The notes beneath the pieces are model-generated. The model had not been told where the DNA came from, did no database searches, and saw only the letters and a list, made by a program, of their open reading frames with translations. DNA of 21,306 bases from contig NZ_BAPT01000035.1 in the NCBI RefSeq assembly GCF_025995235.1, forward strand, positions 1-21,306, in the 5' to 3' direction. Origin of the DNA: Ameyamaea chiangmaiensis (GTDB taxonomy: Bacteria; Pseudomonadota; Alphaproteobacteria; Acetobacterales; Acetobacteraceae). Shown here one piece after another: positions 14,312-21,306 of the stretch (position 1 is the stretch's first letter; each line of letters starts with the position of its first letter). The translations under genes were made by a program, and so were the position numbers.

Positions 14312-14706
14312 CAGTCGATAGTCTCGGTCCGGTCGCGCCGCCGTAGCAGGCGCGCGATCGTGCGCTGGACCGACAGCCGTTCCACCACGTTGAGTTCGCG
14401 GTACAGTCGCAGCACGTCGACTTCGTCTATCGTCAGTTCGACCTGGACGTTCTCCACCGCCATGCCGTTCAGGAAAGCCTCCACCGGCACCCCGAGCAGT
14501 TCGGCGAGTCGCGGGAGATGCTGCCGGACACTTCCCTCGCGATCGGTCTCCCAGTGCGCGACCGCGCTGCGCGACAGCCCCATCGCGCGCGAGACGTCTT
14601 CCTGCGTCAGGCCCGCCAGCTTGCGCAGTGCGCGTATGCGCTCGCCCAGCGTCTCGTGGCTGCCAAGCGCCGCGTCAACTTTATGCTGCAGCCCGTCCTC
14701 AACCAC
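14311..14706 (-). CDS. XRE-family helix-turn-helix transcriptional regulator
   Basis: A 131-residue DNA-binding protein. The N-terminal XRE/Cro HTH (about residues 18-75) reads LGERIRALRKLAGLTQEDVSRAMGLSRSAVAHWETDREGSVRQHLPRLAELLGVPVEAFL. The C-terminal 50 residues (VQVELTIDEVDVLRLYRELNVVERLSVQRTIARLLRRR) are helical and probably dimerise. I chose GTG 14706 because GGGGAGG lies eight bases upstream. The alternatives ATG 14757 and ATG 14787 have no good ribosome site and add residues that do not look structured. Its stop overlaps the start of a 48-residue membrane protein gene. It may autoregulate this small cluster. Confidence 0.88.
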   Translation of the reverse strand: MVEDGLQHKVDAALGSHETLGERIRALRKLAGLTQEDVSRAMGLSRSAVAHWETDREGSVRQHLPRLAELLGVPVEAFLNGMAVENVQVELTIDEVDVLRLYRELNVVERLSVQRTIARLLRRRDRTETID

Positions 14707-14904
14707 GTGAGCCGCCTCCCCTGTTGTTCTCGCACCCAGCCTACCCTGAACGGGCATCGTCCAGCCAGAGATGCGTGGCCGACCCATCACATTGCCCCGA
14801 CGACCGCGTCGGACGCAAATGACGCCTCACCACCGCTCCCTGTCAGACGGGACTGCCGCCGTGCGCCGGGCGGTCCGGGACGGACACCCCGGCCCGCCGT
14901 GCGA

Positions 14905-17766
14905 TCAGGCGTAGGTCGACATATCCGGGCAGGAACAGACGAGGTTCCGGTCGCCGAACGCATTGTCCAGACGATTGACCGCCGGAAAATACTTGTCGCC
15001 GTGACCCACGCCGCGCGGAAAACAGCCTTGTTCGCGCGTATAGGCGCGGTCCCAGCCGGTTTCCGCCAGATCCCGCGTAGTGTGAGGGGCGTGGCGCAAC
15101 GGCGACTGCTCGACGCTGAGGTGTCCCTCCTCGATCGCGGTGATTTCCGCGCGAATCGCCAGCATCGCGTCACAGAACCGGTCGAGTTCGACCATGTTCT
15201 CCGACTCCGTGGGCTCGATCATGAAGGTCCCCGCGACCGGGAAGCTGACGGTCGGCGCATGGAACCCGAAATCGATCAGGCGCTTGGCGATGTCGTCCAC
15301 CGTGACACCCGCGCTGGCTTTCAGCGGACGCAGATCGACGATGCATTCATGCGCCACGCGTCCCTTGCTGCCGCGATACAGCACCTCATACGCACCCTCG
15401 AGCCGGGCCGCGATATAGTTGGAGTTCAGGATCGCCACTTCGGTTGCCCGCTTCAGGCCCGCGTCGCCCATCATCAGCATATAGGCCAGCGAGATCGGCA
15501 GGATCGACGCCGAACCAAATGGCGCGGCAGACACGGCGTCCCGACCGTTGGCCTCGGGGCGTCCGGGCAGATACGGCGCCAGATGGGCGCGCACGCCGAT
15601 CGGCCCCATGCCGGGACCGCCGCCACCATGGGGAATGCAGAACGTCTTGTGCAGGTTGAAATGGCTGACATCCGCGCCATACGCGCCAGGGCGCGACAGC
15701 CCAACCTGGGCGTTCATGTTCGCGCCATCGAGATAGACCTGACCGCCCGCCGCATGCACCAGGGCACAGATCTCGACCACGGCTTCCTCGAACACGCCAT
15801 GGGTCGAGGGGTAGGTGATCATGATCGCCGCCAGACGCTCGGCGTGCTCTTCGATTCGGCGTTTCAGATCGGCGATATCGACGTTGCCCTGCGCGTCGCA
15901 CGCGACCACGACCACGCGCATGCCCACCATCTGGGCCGAAGCCGGGTTCGTACCATGCGCGGAGGCCGGAATCAGGCAGACGTCGCGCGCACCCTCGCCA
16001 CGCGCGGCGTGATAACCGCGGATGGCCAGAAGCCCGGCATACTCGCCCTGCGCGCCGGAGTTGGGCTGCAGCGACACGGCGTCATACCCGCTGACCTGGC
16101 ACAGGCGGCGCGACAGATCGTCGAACAGACGGGCATAACCGCGTGTCTGCTCGGCTGGCGCAAACGGGTGCATGTCCGAGAAGCCCGGCCACGTGATCGG
16201 GATCATCTCCGCCGTGGCATTCAGCTTCATGGTGCACGACCCAAGGGGGATCATGGTGCGGTCCAGCGCCAGATCCTTGTCCGCCAGACGCCGCATATAG
16301 CGCAGCAGGTCCGTCTCCGAGCCATGCGCGCTGAAGATCGGATGGGCCAGAAGTGGTGCCTGGCGACGCAGTTCGGCGGGCAGGCGATCGGCCGCGTCCA
16401 GACGCTCCGTCAACAGGCGCAGACGCTCGTGGTCCGGCGTGAAGCACGCCCACAGGGCCTCGATCGTCTCAGGCGTCGTCGTCTCGTCGCAACTGATGCC
16501 GATCCGGCCATTCCCGGCGTCGCGCAGATTGATGCCCGCATCGCGCGCGCGCGCCAGCACCAGAGGCGCGGACTCGCCGGCCTCGACCGTCACCGTGTCG
16601 AACAGCGCCGTCGTTTCAACCTTTACCGCCAGCCAGTTCAGTCCGGCGGTCAGCACCGAAGCCAGACGGTGCACACGCGCGGCGATCGCACGCAGCCCGT
16701 CCGGCCCATGATACAGGGCGTACATCGAGGCCATCACAGCCAGCAGCACCTGCGCGGTGCAGATGTTCGACGTCGCCTTTTCGCGGCGGATATGCTGCTC
16801 GCGCGTCTGCAGCGCGAGGCGATAGGCGGCCTGCCCGCGGCTGTCGACCGACACACCGACCAGACGACCGGGCATGTGGCGCTTGAAACCATCGCGCACC
16901 GCCATGTAGGCCGCATGCGGGCCGCCGAAACCCATCGGCACGCCGAAACGCTGCATCGACCCCACGGCGATGTCCGCCCCGAGTTCCCCCGGCGACGCCA
17001 ACAGGGCAAGCGCCAGCGGATCGGCCGCGACCGCCGCCACCGCACCGGCGGCGTGCAGGGCCGCAATCGGCTGACGCAGGTCGCGCACCTGACCCGAACT
17101 GCCGGGATACTGGAACAGCGCGCCGAACACGGTCCCGGGCTCCAGCGCCTCGACCGGCCCGATCACCAGTTCCCAGCCCAGCGGCTCGGCACGCGTGCGC
17201 AGAACGCTGATCGTCTGCGGATGGCAGTCCTCGTCGACGAAGAACCGGGTAGCCTTGGACTTCGCCACGCGCTGCGCCAGCGCCATCGCTTCCGCCCCGG
17301 CCGTTGCCTCATCCAGAAGCGAGGCATTGGCGATGTCCAGCCCGGTCAGATCGGCGACCAGCGTCTGGAAGTTCAGCAGCGCCTCCAGCCGGCCCTGGCT
17401 GATCTCAGGCTGGTACGGCGTATACGCCGTGTACCACGCCGGATTTTCCAGGATGTTGCGCAGGATCACCGGCGGCAGGACCGTGCCGTAATACCCCTGA
17501 CCGATCATCGACGTCATGACGCGGTTTTCGTCCGCCATGGCCTTCAGATAGGCCAGCGCCTGCGTCTCGGTCATGGCGTCGCCCAGACCCATCGGGCCCT
17601 CATCGCGGATCGCGGACGGCACGGTCTGCGCCATCAGCGCGTCGAGCGATTCGGCCCCGACCGTGCGCAGCATCGCCTCGATCTCGGCGGGACGGGGACC
17701 GATATGGCGCGTGCTGAAAGCGTCGGCGTCGGGGGTGCACCCGGACCACAGGGAAGAACGGCTCAC
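14905..17766 (-). CDS. gcvP: Glycine dehydrogenase (decarboxylating), P-protein of the glycine cleavage system
   Basis: The PLP-dependent P-protein decarboxylates glycine and passes the aminomethyl group to lipoyl-H-protein. The 953-residue single-chain form is the full-length proteobacterial/eukaryotic type, not the split GcvPA/PB form. The PLP lysine is K707 in LHKTFCIPHGGGGPGMGP, close to E. coli position 706. FSTRHIGP at the N-terminus, GQGYYGTVLPP and the glycine-rich segment are all intact. The start is a GTG at 17766 with GGAG ten bases upstream; no later start would keep the conserved N-terminus. It is the last gene of gcvT-gcvH-gcvP, 56 bases after gcvH, under the glycine riboswitch before gcvT. 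Confidence 0.98.
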   Translation of the reverse strand: MSRSSLWSGCTPDADAFSTRHIGPRPAEIEAMLRTVGAESLDALMAQTVPSAIRDEGPMGLGDAMTETQALAYLKAMADENRVMTSMIGQGYYGTVLPPVILRNILENPAWYTAYTPYQPEISQGRLEALLNFQTLVADLTGLDIANASLLDEATAGAEAMALAQRVAKSKATRFFVDEDCHPQTISVLRTRAEPLGWELVIGPVEALEPGTVFGALFQYPGSSGQVRDLRQPIAALHAAGAVAAVAADPLALALLASPGELGADIAVGSMQRFGVPMGFGGPHAAYMAVRDGFKRHMPGRLVGVSVDSRGQAAYRLALQTREQHIRREKATSNICTAQVLLAVMASMYALYHGPDGLRAIAARVHRLASVLTAGLNWLAVKVETTALFDTVTVEAGESAPLVLARARDAGINLRDAGNGRIGISCDETTTPETIEALWACFTPDHERLRLLTERLDAADRLPAELRRQAPLLAHPIFSAHGSETDLLRYMRRLADKDLALDRTMIPLGSCTMKLNATAEMIPITWPGFSDMHPFAPAEQTRGYARLFDDLSRRLCQVSGYDAVSLQPNSGAQGEYAGLLAIRGYHAARGEGARDVCLIPASAHGTNPASAQMVGMRVVVVACDAQGNVDIADLKRRIEEHAERLAAIMITYPSTHGVFEEAVVEICALVHAAGGQVYLDGANMNAQVGLSRPGAYGADVSHFNLHKTFCIPHGGGGPGMGPIGVRAHLAPYLPGRPEANGRDAVSAAPFGSASILPISLAYMLMMGDAGLKRATEVAILNSNYIAARLEGAYEVLYRGSKGRVAHECIVDLRPLKASAGVTVDDIAKRLIDFGFHAPTVSFPVAGTFMIEPTESENMVELDRFCDAMLAIRAEITAIEEGHLSVEQSPLRHAPHTTRDLAETGWDRAYTREQGCFPRGVGHGDKYFPAVNRLDNAFGDRNLVCSCPDMSTYA

Positions 17767-17822
17767 GCGGGGGTTACTCCGGCACGAAGGAAGTCAGGAA
17801 CAGGCGAACGGGGGCGGGTGGA

Positions 17823-18191
17823 TCAGCCCAGAAGGGCCTTGTAGGCAGCTTCGTCCAGCAACGCGTCGAGCTGGGCGGCATCGCTCAGACGCAGTGTGAA
17901 GATCCAGCCTTCACCCTCCGGATCCTCGCCGACCAGCGTCGGCTCGTCGCTCAGGCGGCCGTTGAAGCCCGTCACTGTGCCGGAGACCGGTGCATAGATG
18001 TCCGAGGCCGCCTTGACGGACTCGACCACCCCAGCGGCGTCGCCCTGTGCAACCTCCGTGCCTTCGTCCTTCGCCTCGACGAACACCAGTTCGCCGAGTT
18101 CGTCGGCCGCGTGGCGCGTGATGCCGACGGTCGCGACATCGCCGTCAAGACGAAGCCACTCGTGATCCTTGGTGAAATAGATCGTGCTCAT
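17823..18191 (-). CDS. gcvH: Glycine cleavage system H protein
   Basis: A 122-residue lipoyl carrier that shuttles the aminomethyl intermediate between the P-, T- and L-proteins. The lipoylated lysine is K60 in GVVESVKAASD. The sequence STIYFTKDHEWLRLDGDVATVGITRHAADELGELVFVE is typical and full length. It starts at ATG 18191 with AGGG eight to nine bases upstream. It is the middle gene of the operon, 50 bases after gcvT. Confidence 0.98.
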   Translation of the reverse strand: MSTIYFTKDHEWLRLDGDVATVGITRHAADELGELVFVEAKDEGTEVAQGDAAGVVESVKAASDIYAPVSGTVTGFNGRLSDEPTLVGEDPEGEGWIFTLRLSDAAQLDALLDEAAYKALLG

Positions 18192-18241
18192 TGATGGTCT
18201 ACCCTGTTCAGGAAAAAGACGTTTTGGAAAACTGATCGAAC

Positions 18242-19375
18242 TCAGCGCTTGAAGCCGGGTGTCACGAACGGCATCGCGGCGACCTGCATTGGCACGAAAC
18301 GGCCCCGCAACTCGGCAAACACGGACGTTCCCGGCTGGGCCAGAGCCGTGTCGACATAACCCATGGCCACCGGTGCCCCGACCGTCGGGCCGAAAGCGCC
18401 CGACGTCACAACGCCGATCTGGCGCGCACCCTGCGCATCGGCGAACAGTGCGGCGCCCCCTCGCACGGGCGCCCGCCCTTCGGCCCGCAGGCCGACGCGG
18501 CGGCGCGGCGCCCCATTGGCAAGCTGCCCCAGCACCACGTCGGCCCCCGGATACCCCCCCTCACGGGCGCCCCCGGCTTTTCGGCTTTTCTGCATCGACC
18601 ACTCAAGCGCGGCCTCGACCGGCGTGGTCGTGGTGTCGATGTCCGAACCATAAAGACACAGCCCGGCCTCGAGCCGCAAACTGTCACGCGCACCAAGGCC
18701 GATCGGCCGGACATCGGGCAATGCCAGGATGGCGCGAGCAACGTGGTCGGCTCGCTCCGCAGGCATACCGATCTCGAACCCGTCTTCGCCGGTGTAACCC
18801 GAACGCGACACGATGCAGGGAACACCCGCAACCTCGGTCGCGATCACGTCCATGAACCGCATCGCGGACACGGCAGGCGCCAGCGTCGCCAGAGCCACCT
18901 CGGACGCCGGGCCCTGCAGGGCCAGCAACGCCCGGTCATCAAGGCGCTCGACCGTGCAGGTATCGGCCAGTGACGACTCGATATGCGCGGCGTCGGCATC
19001 CTTGCAGGCAGCGTTGACCACGACCAGCAACCAGTCGCCCATGTTGGCGACCATCAGGTCGTCACGAATGCCGCCCGCATCATTCATCAGCAGGGCATAG
19101 CGCTGTCGACCGGCGCCCAGCGCGGCGATATCCGCCGGAACAAGGGTTTCAAGTGCCAGCGCCGCGTCGCGCGTCACGCCGCTTTTCGCCCGTATGGCGA
19201 GTTGACCCATGTGCGACACGTCGAACAGACCAGCCTTGGTGCGAGCATGAAGATGCTCGGCCATCACGCCCTCCGGATACTGGACCGGCATGTCATACCC
19301 GGCGAACGGGACCATCTTGGCCCCCAGTTCGAGATGCAGCGCGTGCAGCGGCGTGCGGGCCAGCGTATCCGTCAT
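18242..19375 (-). CDS. gcvT: Aminomethyltransferase, T protein of the glycine cleavage system
   Basis: The T-protein transfers the methylene group from lipoyl-H-protein to tetrahydrofolate and releases ammonia. The protein has 377 residues. Family landmarks are HALHLELGAKMVPFAGYDMPVQYPEG, AGLFDVSHMGQ, NDAGGIRDDLMV (containing the conserved acidic pair), SRSGYTGEDGFEI and GLGARDSLRLEAGLCLYGSD. ATG 19375 gives the family-standard N-terminus. The frame is open to a GTG at 19435 inside the leader, which has no ribosome site. Notably ATG 19375 also lacks a recognisable Shine-Dalgarno sequence. It is the first gene of the operon, with a tandem glycine riboswitch in its leader. Confidence 0.97.
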   Translation of the reverse strand: MTDTLARTPLHALHLELGAKMVPFAGYDMPVQYPEGVMAEHLHARTKAGLFDVSHMGQLAIRAKSGVTRDAALALETLVPADIAALGAGRQRYALLMNDAGGIRDDLMVANMGDWLLVVVNAACKDADAAHIESSLADTCTVERLDDRALLALQGPASEVALATLAPAVSAMRFMDVIATEVAGVPCIVSRSGYTGEDGFEIGMPAERADHVARAILALPDVRPIGLGARDSLRLEAGLCLYGSDIDTTTTPVEAALEWSMQKSRKAGGAREGGYPGADVVLGQLANGAPRRRVGLRAEGRAPVRGGAALFADAQGARQIGVVTSGAFGPTVGAPVAMGYVDTALAQPGTSVFAELRGRFVPMQVAAMPFVTPGFKR

Positions 19376-19454
19376 CGACGGCAACCGGAAAGGGCGAAGG
19401 GGAAAGCGGGGGCGTGCATCAAGACAGGACCTCACGAAATACCGTGGAAATACC

Positions 19455-19616
19455 TGCCCCTTCTGTCGATTTGCCTGAGATCGTTATCCCGTCGGCGGGC
19501 ACATGCCAAGGCATATGCCTCTTTCCAGAAGTTCTCTGCCGACCGGTCCTTTGGCCTGAGAGTTTCCGGGGCGGTTGCTCCTTCGGCGCCGGCACATGGC
19601 CGGTCTCTCCCGTATC
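19455..19616 (-). promoter_or_regulatory. Tandem glycine riboswitch controlling gcvTHP
   Basis: The leader reads as two glycine aptamers in series on the minus strand. Aptamer 1 (about 19542-19616) has CGGGAGAG, CGCCGAAGGAGCAA (19588-19575) and ACTCTCAGGC (19563-19554), all consensus elements. Aptamer 2 (about 19457-19532) has a CTTCTG/CAGAAG closing stem (19526-19531 with 19460-19465), GCCGACGGG and TCTCAGGCAAA. Tandem glycine riboswitches normally switch gcv operons on when glycine is high. No intrinsic terminator with a T-tract lies between aptamer 2 and gcvT. GAAGGGG (19463-19457) can instead pair with CCCCTTC (19402-19396), which would break the closing stem of aptamer 2. Confidence 0.93.
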
Positions 19617-19624
19617 GACGCCCT

Positions 19625-19654
19625 TTCTTAGACAGGGTGCCGTAACGAAGTCAA
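19625..19654 (-). promoter_or_regulatory. Promoter of the gcvTHP operon
   Basis: On the minus strand TTGACT (19654-19649), an 18-base spacer and TAAGAA (19630-19625) form a sigma70-like promoter. Its expected start point, near 19617, falls at the first base of the riboswitch, which supports the call. The -35 box lies next to one arm of a 10-base inverted repeat shared with the divergent gene. Confidence 0.6.
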
Positions 19655-19743
19655 TTACTGTTCAAGGTGCGACGCGCCCCTTGGAGCGGACACGACGGCG
19701 TCCCATAGTCAGGACCACCCCTTGAACAGGACGGACAAACAGC

Positions 19744-20055
19744 ATGAGCCTCCATCCCTTCGTCGTGATCGCGGAATTTGACGTGCCGCCCGACCAGTAT
19801 GGCCCGTTTCTCGACCTGTGCCGGTTTGACGCCGAACACTCGGTCGCCGACGAGGACGGCTGCCACGCCTTCGACGTCCTGACGCCGGAGGACGAGGCAA
19901 ACGTCGTCGTCCTGCACGAGGTCTATGCCGACCGCGCAGCTTTCGAGACGCACCTCAAGACCCCGCACTTCGACAGGTTCGCGACCGGCGTCAAAACCTT
20001 GGGTGTCGTGGAAAAGAGCGTGCGTTTTCTGGCACGCCGCACCTCGGGCGCCTGA
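19744..20055 (+). CDS. Antibiotic biosynthesis monooxygenase (ABM)-domain protein, putative quinol monooxygenase
   Basis: A 103-residue dimeric ferredoxin-like ABM domain similar to YgiN: FVVIAEFDVPPDQYGPFLDLCRFDAEHSVADEDGCHAFDVL, then VVVLHEVYADRAAFETHLKTPHFDRFATGVKTL. Characterised relatives oxidise quinols or degrade heme-like or polyketide substrates without a bound cofactor; the substrate here cannot be told. The start ATG at 19744 has AGGACGGA upstream. It diverges from the gcv operon and is followed by a strong terminator before the convergent speE. Confidence 0.88.
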   Translation: MSLHPFVVIAEFDVPPDQYGPFLDLCRFDAEHSVADEDGCHAFDVLTPEDEANVVVLHEVYADRAAFETHLKTPHFDRFATGVKTLGVVEKSVRFLARRTSGA

Positions 20056-20065
20056 ACCGCTCAGC

Positions 20066-20090
20066 CCCGGGCGCGATGGTCGCGCCCGGG
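20066..20090. terminator. Bidirectional terminator between the ABM gene and speE
   Basis: A perfect 10-base stem, CCCGGGCGCG (20066-20075) with CGCGCCCGGG (20081-20090), and a 5-base loop lie ten bases after the ABM gene stop and seven bases before the end of speE on the other strand. There is no T-tract. Confidence 0.7.
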
Positions 20091-20097
20091 AGACCCG

Positions 20098-20958
20098 TCA
20101 CGGAAGGTGACGCGCGATATAGGGTGGCAGATTGAACGAGCCGACGTGGATTTCCGGCGTCCAGTAGCCTGTCGTGCCCAGGATGCCGGCGGCCTCGGCC
20201 CGCGCACGGATGGTCTCGACCGAGTGCGTCTCGCGCGACGTACCCTTGGCCGCGACGCCGAGGGTCATGAAACCACCCACATAGGTCGGCACGGCAGCGA
20301 CATATGCCGAAACATGCGGGAAGAATTTGGCGCGACGCAGGCTGGTGTCATGCAGTTCGTCGGCCTGCATGAACGGCACACCACACTGGTTGACGATCAG
20401 CCCGTTGGGCGTAAGGATCCGGGCGCAATTTTCGTAGAACGCATCGGTAAACAGGATTTCGCCCACACCGATCGGATCCGTGCTGTCGACGATGATCGCA
20501 TCGAAGGACGCGTCCGGCGCGGTGCGCACATACTCGATACCGTCGCCCACAATCACGTCCGCACGCGGATCGGTCCAGGAATCGCCGGCGATGCCGGGCA
20601 GATGCTGCTTGGACAGTTCGATCACAGCGCCGTCGATCTCGACCATGACCGCCCGTTCGACGGTACGGTGTTGCAGCACGCGGCGCAGCACACCGCCGTC
20701 GCCCGCGCCGATGATCAGCACGTTCTTCGCCGCGCCATGCGCCATCAACGGGACGTGCGCCAGCATCTCCTGATAGACGAACTCGTCGCCTTCGGTGATC
20801 TGGATAACGCCGTCGAGCACCAGAACCTTGCCGTGCGTCTCGCTCTCGAAGACCACGATATCCTGAAATTCGCTCTTCACGCGCGCAAGTTCGCGCTTGA
20901 CGCGGAAACGCTGTCCCCAGGCTTCGTAGAGGGATTCATTGATCCAGGCGTCGGACAT
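20098..20958 (-). CDS. speE: Spermidine synthase (polyamine aminopropyltransferase)
   Basis: This enzyme transfers an aminopropyl group from decarboxylated AdoMet to putrescine to make spermidine. The 286-residue protein has the dcAdoMet-binding GAGDGG motif (residues 84-89), an acidic strand end (VEIDG, about 107-111), VGDGIEY, and the catalytic V-D158-S-T-D-P motif. FESETHGKVLVLDGVIQITEGDEFVYQEMLAHVP is the usual N-terminal barrel sequence. I chose ATG 20958 because GGAG lies eight bases upstream; an in-frame GTG at 20967 falls on that ribosome site itself. It lies downstream of speD, which makes the decarboxylated AdoMet, with a terminator-like hairpin between them. Confidence 0.97.
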   Translation of the reverse strand: MSDAWINESLYEAWGQRFRVKRELARVKSEFQDIVVFESETHGKVLVLDGVIQITEGDEFVYQEMLAHVPLMAHGAAKNVLIIGAGDGGVLRRVLQHRTVERAVMVEIDGAVIELSKQHLPGIAGDSWTDPRADVIVGDGIEYVRTAPDASFDAIIVDSTDPIGVGEILFTDAFYENCARILTPNGLIVNQCGVPFMQADELHDTSLRRAKFFPHVSAYVAAVPTYVGGFMTLGVAAKGTSRETHSVETIRARAEAAGILGTTGYWTPEIHVGSFNLPPYIARHLP

Positions 20959-20997
20959 CCCGGTCACTCCAGATTTTGGTGCTGATCAAAACAAAAC

Positions 20998-21019
20998 GGG
21001 CCGGATCGAGACCCGGCCC
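20998..21019 (-). terminator. Intrinsic terminator-like hairpin between speD and speE
   Basis: GGGCCGG (20998-21004) and CCGGCCC (21013-21019) make a 7-base perfect stem with an 8-base loop. On the minus strand it is followed at once by GTTTTGTTTTGAT, a good T-tract, 51 bases after the speD stop and about 40 bases before the speE start. Confidence 0.75.
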
Positions 21020-21069
21020 TTCTTCGCACGGACAATACCGCCACCCGGGAGCGACGGCATGTCGCCGTG

Positions 21070-21306
21070 TCAGACGACGCGGCCGCGCCGCTGCTCGTCC
21101 ACTTCGATGCGGCCGGCCTGGAACAGACGCTGCATCACCGGGATCGACAGGTGTGGGTCGCAGCACCCGCACATGAAGATGTCGACTGCCGCATAATTGC
21201 GTTCCGGCCAGGTGTGGATCGAAATATGACTTTCCGCCAGCACCACCACGCCCGACACGCCGCCATTAGGCGTGAAGTGGTGGAAATGGCTGTGCAGGAT
21301 CGTTGC
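21070..21306 (-). CDS. speD: S-adenosylmethionine decarboxylase proenzyme, C-terminal part (start outside window)
   Basis: The last 78 residues of a pyruvoyl-dependent AdoMet decarboxylase, which makes the aminopropyl donor for spermidine synthesis. The readable part begins ATILHSHFHHFTPNGGVSG and continues VVVLAESHISIHTWPE, the hallmark of the class 1B bacterial enzyme. Self-cleavage occurs between E and S of AESH, turning that Ser into the pyruvoyl cofactor. Conserved CDPHLSIPVMQRLF follows. The C-terminus is basic (EQRRGRVV). The 5' end lies beyond 21306. It precedes speE on the same strand. Confidence 0.96.
   Translation of the reverse strand, partial: ATILHSHFHHFTPNGGVSGVVVLAESHISIHTWPERNYAAVDIFMCGCCDPHLSIPVMQRLFQAGRIEVDEQRRGRVV

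Noticed and set aside
14791..14904. Possible RNA gene or terminator after gcvP
   Set aside because: Several small GC inverted repeats exist, but none is long or followed by a T-tract, so nothing specific can be supported.
14518..17844. 1108-residue plus-strand open frame opposite gcvP
   Set aside because: Antisense shadow of gcvP; composition dominated by Arg, His and Gln with no domain.

Overview
The window is GC-rich, almost fully coding DNA of an alphaproteobacterial type. The gene set (SfcA-type malic enzyme, riboswitch-controlled gcvTHP, speD-speE, biotin synthase, a lone molbindin, and several exported proteins with Ala-rich signal peptides) would suit an acetic acid bacterium or another Acetobacteraceae member. 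That placement is an inference from overall character, not from a phylogenetic marker. I see no rRNA, tRNA, insertion sequence, prophage or CRISPR array, and codon use looks uniform.

Left part (1-8504). A truncated proline-rich lipoprotein gene is divergent from a lipoprotein L,D-transpeptidase. A long minus-strand run follows. In transcription order it holds a ferritin-like diiron protein, an exported Dabb-domain protein, an exported M13 zinc metallopeptidase, a soluble OpuAC/ProX-like betaine-binding-type protein, and two unrelated SAM-dependent methyltransferases. The OpuAC-like gene and the first methyltransferase are only 10 bases apart.

Centre (8505-14790). Biotin synthase (bioB) diverges from the diiron gene across a 232-base region that carries two identical 8-base palindromes. 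Beyond a strong shared terminator lie a molbindin and an SfcA-type malic enzyme, both on the minus strand. The malic enzyme has an altered substrate-loop motif and a leader that can fold in competing ways. DNA-3-methyladenine glycosylase I (tag) then diverges from two unrecognised plus-strand genes across an AT-rich palindromic operator that resembles a Fur-type site. Next is a compact minus-strand cluster: an XRE regulator, a 48-residue single-span membrane protein starting inside the XRE stop codon, a CsoR-type copper sensor, and a CopZ-type copper chaperone.

Right part (14905-21306). A complete gcvT-gcvH-gcvP operon is preceded by a tandem glycine riboswitch and a credible promoter, so glycine should control its own breakdown. 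A small ABM-domain monooxygenase gene diverges from it. Spermidine synthase (speE) follows on the minus strand, then the 3' part of AdoMet decarboxylase (speD). A terminator-like hairpin with a T-tract lies between speD and speE.

No large new multi-gene system is evident. The best leads are regulatory or small: the XRE/mini-membrane-protein overlap, the palindrome with two orphan genes, the paired palindromes at bioB, the malic enzyme loop change, the alternative pairing in the glycine riboswitch leader, and the speD-speE hairpin.
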